From: Dactylonectria macrodidyma
Taxonomy: Eukaryota > Ascomycota > Sordariomycetes > Hypocreales > Nectriaceae
Assembly (NCBI GenBank): GCA_020744425.1
Contig: JAGMUV010000008.1
Span: 372,001-436,000, forward strand
DNA length: 64,000 nt
Reading direction: 5' to 3'
In this document: in pieces, positions 31,375 to 43,820 of the stretch
Layout: each line of letters opens with the position of its first letter
Position numbering within the stretch: the stretch's first letter is position 1
The notes under the pieces: generated by a model
The model's database searches: none
Told to the model about the DNA's origin: nothing
What the model saw: only the letters and a program-made list of their open reading frames with translations
Program-made: the position numbers and the translations under genes

Positions 31375-34300
31375 CTAGAAAGAAGTGTCGTCTTCCTCGT
31401 CGACTTCGGTTACTGAGGTAGACTCTGTTATTGCATCCCAATCCTGAAACCAGCTCTCATATCTATAGTCATGCTCGAAGCGCTGCCTTGTCTCGTCCCC
31501 GAGCCTCTCCAGCTTGTAAACGGCGTCCCTCATTTGTCTATCTAACACATTCTTCAGTTCGATAAAATCGCTTCGTACTAGTCTCCGGAAGAGATACAGC
31601 CCCTCCTACCTCTCTGCCCTCGAGAGCTGCATGTATAGGCTCATAAAGCTAGGTCTTGTCGCTATACTACTACTATGAACGCCTTTAAGGTTAAGAAGGA
31701 CCTCTGAGAACTGCTTACCTTGGCTTTTCTGGTCTGTCATAGCGAAGGCGGGGGTGCATAGGGGTCCTGTTCTATAAGTGACTAACTGAAAGCCTGGTTT
31801 GCTTTTCGAGCTAGGATTCTTCCCTCGCATAGAATTAGGGATAATTACCGTTTTGCTCTTAATAAGGAGCGTACCTTTCAGAAGTCCGGGCATTGCGAGG
31901 TCTGCGATATCGTCTGACTGGAGAAGAACGGCTGCCGGAGGGCCTAGGTAGAGCGTCATGTTACTAGCAAAGGCAATAATGCTGCAGGTAAGGTCAGGAA
32001 AGATGTTAACTGCCTTAAAAGGCGCCCCATTAACCAGCTTTAACCCAGTAAGCTGGTTCTGGGTCATTACTACCAGCATCCCTTACACATAGAAGAACAA
32101 CCCAGGGGTTAGGAGTTATAAGTCATCTCTATAGCGGAGCATATCGCATAGCTCTTCTATACGCAACCGCTTTCCTGCTTTAATGTCGTGCTTTACTATG
32201 AAGATCGAGATATGCTTGCCCTAGGCGCGAGCCCACTGTACGATGGCTACTATATTCAGGTCCTACCTCTCTTAATTCAGAGGTGTGATTGCCTGCAGCC
32301 TATTAGTAAAAGAGGGCTAGGATGCTTAGTTATATAAGCAATGACATAGCCGTTAGAAGTCCAGCTCCGTCTGCTGCCCATTACGCAGGCGCTGGAGGAA
32401 GCCACGCAACCTTGCACACCCAGCAGTGCGGACCTGTTCGCAAAGTATGACGATGGTTATAAACTGGATGAACAGTTTATATACTATAATATGCTTTGCT
32501 AAGCTCTCCGGTCTCTGTCTGCTGCGTTCTCTAGGCTCTGGTAAGAGGAGACTGGTCTGTCTGACCGGTTCGAACTAGAAGAAGTCACTAAAGAAGATAA
32601 CGATTGGGATCCTACCAAAAGGGCGATGCACATCGTCTCTATATAGCCTTAAGCGGCTGTCTACAGATGCTAGCGTAAGGCCGCCCACCTAGCTGATCTT
32701 GTTAACAATTAATATAGTCTTGCTCTTCTAATGTAGCTTCTCTTCTTCTGATATATTCCTTGTAATCTCTGTCTTATCTTCGAATCTAATGTTGCATGCC
32801 GAATGGAGGGTCACTCTACCGATAAGTGCAGCCGCATTTCTGCTAATACCTGTCAGGAGCAGCGTATGAAGGCCGCCTTTTAACCGGAATATGTCCTTGA
32901 TAGTGTGTATAACGCGAGATTTTCCCGTGCCCCCTTCACTGCCGACGTATTAGAAGTACTGCTTGCCCTCCCCTTCCTAGAGCCGAGTGCCGCGCTCGTC
33001 GAGGAATACTGCCGGTAGTAGTAATGCTATTGACTGTAGCTTATTCAAGGTCTACTGCCTCGCCAGACCTAGAGCGACGTCGACATATGATGTATAAGGG
33101 CTGACTTCGAGACGCATCTGGCCTCCCGGGCTAACTCTGTTTGCTAGTATTTCTTCTGTCTGAGCAGGCCGCCGTAGGACATCCGGCCTTCTATAAGGAC
33201 TATCGGCATGCGCGGAGGACGCGTTACCTTCCCTGCCTTGGATATTTGCTATGACACTGGTGTCTTCTTTCTTTTAGAGCTTTAATATTGCATCGATTTC
33301 CTCCTGGCTGAGGAGCCCCGTGCTGCGGAAAGGTGAATCTTGAATGTCTTGTAGCATCGTGTAGAACTGTCGGCCGCGCTAGGCAGTCGTGTTGTCATCC
33401 CCTTCTAGACCGATTACTCTTGCCTCTTCATATAAGCATCTCAGCGCTGAACTCACAGGCATATCCTTGATTTCGCTCCTCCGGACTGCGGATAGGACGC
33501 CCAGAAAGGCATTATAATACTCTTATGAGTTAATGTTCTCTTCATCCGCCCTAGCGCCGCCCTCCTCCCTAATTTGATCGCTAAAGGCATGCGAATCTAT
33601 AATCTCTTCAAAGTCCTGGTCTAGACCCTGAAGCTTACGGTCAGCCTGAGCGTTTTCTGCAGAAACGCATAATAAAGCGATATTACGGACGTAAGAGCGA
33701 ACTCAGTCGCTTAGCCTTTCCTATAACCTTCGCTAAAGTCTAGGTATATTATCCGCTGGCTCGCCTTGAAACCTTTCCTAAGGAATAAATAGGATAAGAT
33801 ACAAGACTGCGTTCCTATTAATACTCTATAAGCACTTCCCTTCATATTATAGGGCTTTAATACTTACTTCTTTATAAAGTTTTTATCTTATTTGTTGAAC
33901 TCATTCGTAAGATAACTATTGAAGATAGGCACTGCTGTTTTATTAGGAGTTCGGAGGCATTGAACCTAGCCTTTACAGACTGTTACTATTTGTAGAAAAG
34001 GAATCGGTATTATGCCTCTCTAGTAAGACCGTTCCTTCTTTAAGACTATAAAGGATATATAGTCATAGAAGTAGAGGTCTTAGAGGATCAGGCTGCGGTG
34101 TTTATAAGCCTCCAAGTAAGGTAACTTAAAGCCGTCTGCTTAGAAATAGATATTATCTAGTTATAGCTTTTAACTAAACACTAAAAGAGCTTCCCGCAGA
34201 CCCGGCCACTGTTTAGCACAGGCCTAATATAAGGAATTAAGATGCACCTAGGTCTAAGCAGGAATATTTATAAAGTCAGTCTTAAAGCTAAGTAAATAGC

Positions 34301-37300
34301 TAAGTACTTCGGGTTATGAGAGCTCTCTGCTTATAAAAATGCGGTTTGTGATGCATAGTAAGAACGATTTGGTCTTATCTCTTACTGCTGATACTGATAT
34401 AGTACCTGGATTGCCTGGTTCCCCTTGCTATTATTAGGCTAGATCTAATAGCTCTGTAGCAAAGGCGAGCCGCTTCTATATAAAAGCGTTAAGTTTTATA
34501 GCGTAGTTATAGATATAATATATAAGCACTAGTCCTTTTTTCTGTATAAGAATTATTAATATATTATAGTTATGCTATAGCCCTATAGCCATACTCTGGT
34601 TATACTGATTAACTATATAATAGTCTCTCTTTACTTTGAGCAGGCTGTTATTTATAAAGCCAGTCTCTGGTATGAGTCTCTAAGGAGCCTGAAAATAGCA
34701 TAGTTATATTTTATACTTTCCTAGGCCTGCCTTTAAAACTTCTTTAATAGAATACTTAATATATATAGCAGTATAGTAATAGACCTAGTAGTAAGACGTA
34801 ATAAAGTTGGCCTTATGCTTAAACCTCTCTGATAACCACTTGGCATTATGCATTAGCTTAGGCTTAAGTATAGTAGTCTTCTTACCGCATTCTACCGCCT
34901 CCTTCGCCAGGGCTTCGTTTAGGGTCGCAGTAAATATATTATCTATGAAGGTCTTAACCTTCGACTAGTATTCTCCTTTATTAGGATCGGCTATATTATG
35001 AACGAGATCCGATAGGGCTAGGTTACTATCTAACTATAGTAGGCCATATAAGTAGAGAGCCCTGCGGTCATTAGTCTTAATGGTCGCATAGTAATAGCTT
35101 ATATTCTTGTAAATAGACGGTTATCTAATATAAATATAATGCTCGAAAAAAAGAGAGATCTTGCGGAAGAAGAAGAGCGTTAAGCTAAGAGGGTCGTAGA
35201 CCGAGAGGGTTATTACTTACAGCGATATGCGTAGAGTACGAAGCAACGCTCTAGCGGCCTTATCATCCTGTCCCCTATGCGCTATAAGCTTTAGCTTTAT
35301 CGGGTTATTAATATCATTAGGATTTAAAGTAAACCAGATAGCTATAAGGCCGAATGCTATTATTATAGACCAGATCTTCTTCTATATAGATAGGCGGCTT
35401 TTGTTTAATAAAGGATGTTGGCTACTGTAGAGCGAGAGTTCTTTTATAAGTATGATAACATCCCTGTCTATAGTCTTTCCCATCTTGAATATCTCCTTTT
35501 ATACTTAATGCAAGCGCTTAAGTATTAACCTCTAGTATATTCTCTTAACATATCGAAAAGCCGATCGCTTTAGGCAGCCCTAGGCAATCCACCAGTTCTA
35601 AGACCTTACTATCATGTTGAAGATAAGGAAGGAAAAGGCAGGGTATTGGGCGCAATGCCCGCCGTGCCGCTGCAGAACGACTTTAGCCTAAGACTCTAAG
35701 GTCATATCTTATAGTAGGGGATTCGCTGGGTCTTCCGCCTCGTTCCGGTCCGCTACTCGTAGTCCGCCGCGGCCATAAGGGAAGCAAGTAGGGAAGGTTT
35801 TTAGGAAATAGTCTAGGGAAAAGCCGTTAGCGAACTCGCGGCCATGTAATACCCGGATAAACGGACGACCTAAGGAACCATGAACCTACATCGACGGGGC
35901 CTCGCCTGCACTACCTTCATAGCTATCGTCAAACTGGCGCTCTGCCTGCAGGGCCAGACTGATGAACTCTAGCTTATCCTGCTCTGCGAAGGCAGCCTGC
36001 TCGTCGATTAGGAACATCGCCGAGGAGCGTAGCTTAAATACCCGCTCTGACGTTTCCTCTGCTATTGCCTCCTCTAAGCTAGGGGGTTATTATATGCTAT
36101 GCAGCATAGGCTTAGATTATCTAGGTATACATCTAGATCTTTCTACTAGCTCTATTATAATATCCTTAACTATTAACGCTTAACTAGGAGGGTCCTGCCC
36201 TTAATCTATTAGAAGCATGATCTATACTATCCGTATAAGCTCTTCTGCAGTCTCTTCTTCCCTTACTATGCGTTAGTAAGCTTATGTTAGTACATTACTG
36301 CTGTCTTTAAAGGCCTAACTTTCTATCTCCTCTTCGTTAATTATAATATTAATATAAAGAGGGTTGTTTGCTTACAGCTACTATAATGCTATGCGAAGAG
36401 CACTGAGTCGAACGCTAAGCAGTTTGCTAATATCTTAAGGCGTTGGCTGCTCTAAGCCAGTCTAAATTATATGTACTTACTCTAATGTCGATATAAGTAG
36501 GTGTGGCAGGATCGTAGCAGCTAAAGACTCCATATCATTAGGGAATACTATAATATGCCTTAAGACGTGCTTCTAATATGTTAGACCGGTCAGTTAGCCA
36601 TATTAGATATTAAACTTAGTAATGAACCCGTATGCTGTATTGAGAGAGATCAGCTTCTCCTCGAGAGGGGTGAGGTCTTTTAGCTCCTCTAGATACTAAT
36701 GCTCGTAGCTAATAAGCATCGTACTCTCCATACATACATCTAGGACCTTGCCTTAGTTAAAAGCCGCTTAATAGAAAAAGCATATTAGTACTACGGTCTT
36801 GCTATCTCCTTCTAGGAAGCATCTCTTACACACTAGTAAGTTAGTCATTACTAAACGAATCTCATTAGGTAACGCCCTTTTCTAGTTAATATAGTCTAGG
36901 TCCTGTGGCTTCTTCTATAGATAGCAAACTGAGCATACTACTATCTCTATACTGCTTTTATTGTAGAAGGCTTTTAGAAAGAACTGGACTATGTTGATCT
37001 TACGCTATGCAGGCATAGCGTTGCACTAATTACAGCGATTCGAAGCCGCTTGCTTCTCTTAGAAGCACTGCTCTATTGCTTGCATCAGCCTGCCTAGCGC
37101 TTCCTTTTACTGTATAATCATCTCTATAGACATCAGGTCAGGAGGAGCTTTCTGTTAGGCCAGGATAGTACCAGAAGGTCCATCTTGCCTTAGCTAATGA
37201 CGTCTCCTGGTTATTATCAGACTTCGCGCGCTTAAGAGACCTCAGTTGCCCTAAGAAGGATTCATACTCTGAGTTTAGTAAATCTAGCTCCTGTCTCGCC

Positions 37301-37735
37301 TCCCTACCTCATTAACAGCACTTGGTCGTATGCGTCGCCAGCTCCTCTTGACGTCGAGCCTCCTCCTCTTAACGCTGACAGTATCTCTCTAGCCACTATC
37401 TTTTCTCTTCAGCTTGTAGGTCGCGTTCTCTTTCTAGTTCCTACTATCGCAGCCTCTCCTCTTCTTGATGACGGCGTTCTTCTTCTTGCTATCGAATTAT
37501 CTTAGCACATTCCTCCGCTCGTTGGCGGTGGCGCTCTTCTTCCTGCAGCCGTCTTATCATCTGCTGCTAATATCTTCTCGCCTCCTGCTCGCATCGCCTT
37601 TGCTTTTCTAGCCGCTACCGAGCTGCTTCCCGTATGGCCTGACTCTCGTCACTTTGCGGTCCTATCCTCGTCTGCTACTACTGACTAGACAGTTATGTCT
37701 GTAGTAGACTGGGTAGGAAAGAAGGATCATTATGT
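31375..37735 (-). pseudogene. RepHel (rolling-circle Rep-helicase) of Helitron A
   Basis: The order on the minus strand matches Helitron B: a coiled, Glu/Arg-rich N-terminus (~37640-37360), a DUF6570-like region (~36.7 kb), the Rep domain, then the Pif1-like helicase ending at 31375. In Rep the HxH metal motif reads YLY, with ALYLYGLL-stop at ~35063-35040 where Helitron B has HVHGLLW. The tyrosine motif YIYNYAIK (~34510) survives. The helicase P-loop EGGTGKSRVI (~32945) survives, while Walker B has become VNKIS. The last 157 codons (32079-31606: LTGLKLVNGAPFKAVNIF, PAFAMTDQKSQGKQF) are still open. C-to-T damage explains these changes. Confidence 0.85.
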
Positions 37736-37990
37736 GGTTTAGCTATGTTAAAGCACTTAGCGATAATCCTCTTTAAATATATTGTTGTATAATGATAAGT
37801 TATGTTAGTAGGTTCTATGTCGATAACTCTATAGGTTCTCTAAAACTGACTCTTTCTCTAGATAGGAGAGATACATAAGGAGGTCTAGAGGAATGTAATA
37901 AGAGACCCACAGCACGAAGCCCTTTTCCGCACCTATCTTAACTAAGGTTACGGGCTCTAATCACTACTAAAAGCACTACCAGTCACGATT

Positions 37991-38104
37991 TATAGCAATC
38001 GCTGCTATCTATAGCAATCGCTGCTATCTATAGCAATCGCTACTATCTATAGTAATCGATGCTATCTATAGCAATCGCTGTTATCTATAGTAGTTGCTGT
38101 TAGA
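37991..38104. repeat. 19-bp tandem repeat between the Helitron A genes
   Basis: Six consecutive units TATAGCAATCGCTGCTATC with a few transitions, in the intergenic space between the divergent RepHel and second genes. Confidence 0.85.
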
Positions 38105-38431
38105 AGGCGGAGCTACTATTAGGATACGAGGAATTATTTGCTTTTTCCTTTTCAGCTATAACGCCATTTCAGCCATAATACTATTCACATCTAGCTAAAC
38201 TATTAATCTCTAATGCCTTAAGCATTAACTATTATTTCTTTCTTCTAAAATAAAATACAGTAATAATATACTATATTAACATCAGGGTTAAAGCAATACT
38301 AAAAGTAGGATTTATCTAGATAGCAAGCCAACGTTTCCTACTACTAAAGATCCAACATTCTCTCTCCTTTGCACTTAGCTCTCCTGAACTCATTTCACTT
38401 ACAGTACTGTGCATAATTCTATTATAACTAA

Positions 38432-39500
38432 CATGGCTTCTCCCTTAGCCTCTGTAATTTACCTAATACCTCCGCTGCTAAATAAGCGTGGGCAGGGAGC
38501 GATCGGTACGGATCTTACTATTACCTACCACTCTGACCTAGCCTAGTGCGAAATCCTCCTAGCTAGCTCATACTATACGAATGCAGGGAACTTTAAGGCT
38601 GGGACCTTCCTGCCCTTTATCCAGCCTGCATTCATTCTCGACCTTTATCCGCGCCTTCTTAGTCCTGAAGATAATGAGATCTCAGGCCTTCCTTTACTAC
38701 TCTCTATGTTTAACCCTAGAGTAAAAATAGTAACCTTAGAGGAGGACTGGGAGGGGAAATGGTTTACTATAGTCGCCTGACTTCTTCTAAATAAACTTAC
38801 CTTCTATAGCGTAAGTTTAGACAGATAGGAGATAGAAGAAACTCAATCTATGCAGGTTGTGCTAGCACTATCGCATAATAGTGGCTTGACTCTGTATGTT
38901 CTCTTATGTTGTATTTATATTAGTTATTAATACTTATAATCCTATAATATTATCCCTTAACTCCTTAGTAATAATAATAAAGGTGCTCCCTAGCTAAGCT
39001 CTTTAGTATATATATCCCTTACTAGTCCTATTAATCTAGACACTTTCTATATTAAGGAAGATATCTAGCTAAAGCTACTAAGTAAGACTTTAGTATTCAT
39101 AAAGCTAGGTTCTTACTTAGTACTAGAAAACGACCGCCCTCTTCATAAAGGCATACATATATACTACATCCTCCTCCTCTTCCCTATAGAATAATAACTA
39201 TAGAGTTCTCTACTTAGGTAGATATAATAAGCCGTAAACCCCTTTCTTAAAGGGTCATGGATTATATACAGTAGCCGCGTCTTAGGGGTCCTTAACCGCG
39301 AGCTTATCCAAGGCCCTTAAGTCGTTGATTCTACCGTTAGGATCTTAGTAATTCTCCCTAACGATTGGGAATTCGTTCAGCAGAGTGCCCTGTCTACACA
39401 TAATACATCCATACCCACATCATCGAATCCTATTAATAAGCTGCCTACGCCGCCACGACCAGCTGGCCCTAGGGGCATTACGAGCAGAAACCCATTCTCG
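38432..39500 (+). pseudogene. second gene of Helitron A, RIP-decayed
   Basis: Starts with an ATG at 38432, about 700 bases from the RepHel start and divergent to it. It is the damaged counterpart of the cleaner copy at 17642-18727 (KRGQGAIGTDLTITYHSDLA, EEDWEGKWFTIVA). Stops appear at former Gln/Trp codons. Whether it encodes a nucleic-acid-binding partner of RepHel, as RPA-like second ORFs of other Helitrons do, cannot be told from motifs. Confidence 0.55.
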
Positions 39501-40698
39501 TCTCCAATTGTAAAGTCCTTATATATAAAATATATAACTGATAAGGAAATATCTCCTTTAGCTCTTACTAGATAAGACTATAAATAACATATTCATAATC
39601 TCCTGATTTTTAGCTTTATAACGGTATATATTATGCCTCAGAAAGCCTATCTTCCTTATATTATAACTACAAAAGACATCTATAATAAGAACCTTTAATA
39701 AGGTTAGAGTTCAAGCATCAGACATATGTCCAACAGTCCTAAAACTCGGGACATGTCTTACCCGGTTTTACTATGACAAATTGTCCAAATCCCCTGTTAG
39801 ATTGGACATGTGACTGGACAGCAATCTCTCTATAAAGCTGGGGCTTTTCTCTAGCCAGTCCAGATGGATTATTATCATCAATACATGCATTTCTCAACCA
39901 ATCACTTCAAACTGACTACCTTTCTAATCGTCTTTTCCTGCTCTTTCTGAATCTTCAATCCCTTTCCTGATTGGTCAATTCCTTGACCCACAATCGCCGA
40001 GTTCTACCAATAACCTTCCACTCCTTCCACTCCTTCCACTGCTGTAGCCTTTACACCAATCCGTAGTCAAAAGCAGTCTCTACAAAAGAAAGCTAATTCC
40101 CTGACTCTAACTATAATTAACGTTAATCCAGTGCTTCCAATTCCAAGTTCGGGTATGTCTTATCCCTTCTAAACCTCTTCCTTAAGCTAACTGGCGATTC
40201 AGAGAGCGATCGTACGGATAGTGGTTCAGATACTGAGTAAATTTTAGATGACTAACTTAATCTTACTTCCCCTACTCCGATACGTAAGAAGAAGTCATAA
40301 AGCACTCCTAAGCCAATCCGAAGCAAGAGAACTATAGTAAGAAAAAGGAGGGCATAGTTATATGATTAGATTGCTAGTATTAACTAAAAACATAACCTTC
40401 TTATTTTATTTTATAAGTCTTATCCATCCTCACTCTATTACGCATCCTGCCTACCCTATAGCATCCGTCACTTCAGGTAGTAGTATCCCTCTTATTCCCC
40501 TGCCCAACACAATAGTTCTTAACTGAATTAGAGGGGTTTATTAAATAGTATAGGTAACCACAATAATGGCCCTATAACGTATGTATGTATTATGTAACTT
40601 CTCCTTAAGCTCCCGCCCCTTAAGGTCAGGGAGGTATAGCTATTCCTGGCTTCTTAATACAGTCTAGCCTAGCGAGGGCTCGGCGAGCCCTCCCCGAT

Positions 40699-41734
40699 TC
40701 AGTCCTGAAAGACCACTTAGTCTCACGTAACCACCCTGCGCCTAGGTGTTCTAGCATGGTCCAATTCAACAGGGTTAGCATAGGAATTGCTAATAATCCC
40801 TATGAATTACTGGTAATCCGTTAGAGTGGTGCTCTGATCCGCTAAAGTCATATGCAACAGCTTTGACATTTCCTGTTAAAAGTGGGGCCCGGGGTTCCGC
40901 TACGGGTGACCGCCCGGTCTCCACCTAGGTCATCGTAATACTTTAAATCCGCCATCTTACTAATACCCTTCTTCACCAGCTTCATCACGCCAGCACAGTT
41001 CCTCCAGGCTTCCTTTGGCGGGCCGCTTGCCGGACCGGTCCCTCCTGTTTTGATTTCTTTGGCCACTTATGGACTAGCGTGTCTTAGAGACAGTGCACAT
41101 ATTTCAGGCACGGTGTACTGGAACCATGGTGATTTAACAAAGGCCAAATGTTGACTAGGCGGTCACGAAACCACCCAATCTCACAAAGGGGCCACGAGAT
41201 AGCCTCTAGAGAATGTATCGCGGCGGTGATTGCGTGGGATGTCGTGCAAACGTGCTGTCAAGGGGCTGCAACCTTCGCGCATGGGATAGAGAGTGTGGAC
41301 GTGTCACGAGCAGAGGTCATGTTTGCGACGCCAAACGCGCCCCACAACCATCCCGCTTTCGCCCGCCACATCCTGGCTTATATGGGTGCTGGGTGAAACA
41401 GCTTGGCATATCTTGTTGAGATCCGTTGTCACGGATCAATGGCTATTCCGATCCATTGGTGTCTGGGATGTGGATGGTCTTCTTGTCAGTAGCTTCCCCT
41501 GGTTAGCGCTAGTTTTCTTCTTCTTTAATCAATACAGCATGCACATTTCAACATATCTTCCTAACCGCTACTCAAGGAAGCTGTCACGGCCCAGTCCACG
41601 ACCAGGCGGTCAGGGACTGACAGTACCAGACGGACCCACTCTTCTTTCCTGCACCTAACCCCGTCTAAATCTTGTGCGTTCAGGGCTTTGCGGGAGATCC
41701 TCGGCAATACTCACCTCGCCACCAGCTCTAGCAT
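40699..41734. other. no recognised gene
   Basis: Short ORFs at 40848-41066 (minus) and 41148-41396 (plus) have no known domain. Base composition returns to near 50% GC after the AT-rich Helitron A block, so the RIP boundary lies close to 40.7 kb. Confidence 0.35.
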
Positions 41735-42717
41735 GGTTTGCCAAATATCCTGCCAGCCAAGCTGAATGAGTACTACGAGATATTGAGCGAGACGCCTATC
41801 TACTACACTGGTCTGGCGCTCCATCCGGCATACCGATGGAAATGGTTTGAACGCAACTGGTCTGACCGCCCTGAGTGGATTGATGAGGCAAAAAACCATG
41901 GTTCATGATGTCTGGCGTTTTGAATATCGGGAGGCTGCATTGCCTGGAGAGGAGCCATCAGCCGTTGAGCCAGTTCCCAAGCAGCGGAAGACTTCGGACA
42001 ATCCGTTCCAGGAATACCTTAAACGAAACCGCTACACAGCGCCAGAAGCAGGTCGCGATGGCCTCACGCCAGGCGAAGACGAATATCTCCATCGGATTAC
42101 GCACTGCGAAAGTGGCGATGGCTCCATCAACGATCCTCTCGCTTACTGGCACGAGAAGCGATTCAAGTATCCAAACCTATCGCGAATGGCGCTTGATTTT
42201 CTCACGATACAACCAATGTCTGCAGAGTGTGAACGTCTTTTCTCAGCAGCAGGTCAGATAGTGAACCCTCTGCGCCACCAACTTGAAGCCCAGATCATCG
42301 AGATGTGCCAGGTATTGCGGTCATGGCTGAGGGCGGGTATTATTCATGAATTAGATCCCTTCTTTATCTCGGTAGACGAAGAAAAAGTCGACCTCGAATT
42401 GGCTCAGATGTCAGATCAACAGCTTCAAGGATGGGCAACGAAGTGGCTCAATCAGGTGGTGGGCGTTCAAGACGAGATGGAAGCCAGTTGGAGATAAGCC
42501 TCACTTGGAAGTTGGAATAAGGGACGTACGTGGGCAAGGGCTTCGGGAATGGCTTCACCATCATGGCATCAAGAATAGAGGTACTTGCCAATCCACTCAA
42601 TCCACCCAATCCACGATGGCTTCCAGTGGATCCACTACACTGAGATATTCAGTGGATTATGATCTACCCACTCCACTCGAGCAGCCAGTGGATTGAGTGG
42701 AGTGGCTTTCAACCCTG
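41735..42717 (+). mobile_element. hAT remnant 2: transposase 3' end and right TIR
   Basis: A transposase frame (PAKLNEYYEILSETPIYYTG...RPEWIDEAKNH) shifts at ~41895 into the 216-codon ORF 41847-42497. That ORF carries the C-terminal dimerisation domain (YPNLSRMALDFLTIQPMSAE, CERLFSAAGQIVNPLRHQL). After the stop come subterminal CCACTC/ATCCACT motifs and a right terminus reading GGCTTTCAACCCTG at 42717, whose complement CAGGGTTGAAAGCC is a hAT-type end. The 5' two thirds and the left TIR are missing, so the target duplication (expected AATATTGT) cannot be confirmed. Confidence 0.75.
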
Positions 42718-42782
42718 AATATTGTCAACAGCATGCTGGACCGCTCTCCCTGCTGCTGAATCAGCGAGGACTGAAGTATGAC

Positions 42783-43620
42783 TCAGCGATGTGAATGTTC
42801 CCGGAAAGAAAACAAACCCGGCCAGTGACCGGGGAGGACATGGAGCTGGCGATTTCGGTCTGGTCGCCCTCGAGGCAGTTTCACCTGCGAGTTGGCACTG
42901 TTTTCCGCCGTCTCGTCCGGGGCAGCGTGATAGAACAGCTTCCAATCCTCCAAATGTTCTAGCAAATATTCCATGCCCGTCATCACCTCCTAAAGGCGTC
43001 CATGGCCTCCCTCACTACCCCACCCTTGCGCTCTCATGGTCTGCAGATAGAACAGCTCAAGGATATGCTTGACTTCCGCCAAAAGCCTCCAGTCATCACC
43101 TTTCAAGACATCACCTTGGGGTAGCCATCCCTCCACATCCGGATGTACTAAGAAGGCCCTGATATCTCCCTGCTTGACAAGCGCTCGAGAGACCATGAGG
43201 TAGGTGGAATTCCATCTCGTGTCATTATTCAGGACAACCTCTAGCTCCGCCGTGGACTCGCCCGCTACGAGAAAGCCTTGTGCTTCGTCGTTCTCACGTG
43301 CGATCCTCTTAAAGAGCTCGCATCTCTGAGGGGACGATCTGATGAACTTGACAACATTATGAAGCTTTCCCACTGGCCCTTTCTTTCTCCAGTGCCGTAG
43401 GTCTTCCTCGTGGCGGCCGAGAAGGTTGAAAACCTGCGACTCGGCCTCGAAAGCCTCGAAATCTTCCCCGTAGAGGAACGCACGAGCTACCAAGTTCAAG
43501 ATATGTCCATAGCAGCGCATGCGTTTAGCACGTACGTCCGCCGGTGTCATTTCTGTGTCGAGAATTCTGTAGAAATGTTGGAGACAGTTATCGTTAGAGG
43601 ACACATTGTCCGAGATCACC
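42783..43620 (-). pseudogene. hAT remnant 3: transposase middle part, opposite strand
   Basis: The minus-strand ORF begins SDNVSSNDNCLQHFYRIL (the catalytic LDNASNNDT-like block) and continues RCYGHILNLVARAFLYG, RHWRKKGPVGKLHNVVKFIR and NNDTRWNSTYLMVSRAL. A frameshift near 42990 leads into MTGMEYLLEHLEDWKLFY (42783-42986). It complements the C-terminal piece at 41735-42497 but lies in inverted orientation, so these are either two elements or one inverted internally. The N-terminal BED finger is absent. Confidence 0.7.
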
Positions 43621-43820
43621 GTTCCACGCTGACATGGCGAAGATTAGCTTGCGGTGCATGCCAGTGGCTCATCCAGGGATGGCTGCCTGGAATTCAAATG
43701 AAGGGTGGACGGGGATGGGTTAATCTAAAGCCTGGTCTTAGCAGGGAGTGGGTCGGCTAGGCCTACTTAACTTGATTTGAATTGATATACTTGAATTGAA
43801 AGCGCTGACCTGAGGCCAGG

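Larger units (their letters stand above)
31094..40698 (-). mobile_element. Helitron A (Helitron2-type), RIP-decayed
   Basis: The left end GCCTGGAGGAACTACGAAGT (31094-31113) resembles the left end of Helitron B (GCCTTGAGGAACGAAGT) and directly follows a T. Near the right end, a mutated inverted partner (CTATTCCTGGC, ~40640) is followed by a perfect hairpin GAGGGCTC-GGC-GAGCCCTC (40674-40692), then ~6 bases to a possible T|T boundary. The right boundary is approximate. Inside are a RepHel gene (minus, 31375-37735), a 19-bp tandem array, and a divergent second gene (plus, 38432-39500). Most of the interior is saturated with stops of RIP type. Only 63 bases separate it from the hAT target duplication. 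Confidence 0.7.

Noticed and set aside
35227..36183. Plus-strand ORFs with hydrophobic segments
   Set aside because: They are antisense shadows of the Helitron A Rep and N-terminal regions; equivalent shadows occur opposite Helitron B.
39722..39905. Possible solo LTR (TGTCCAA... with CTCTATAAAG TATA-like box)
   Set aside because: No second LTR, target duplication or primer-binding site was found, and it lies inside Helitron A borders.
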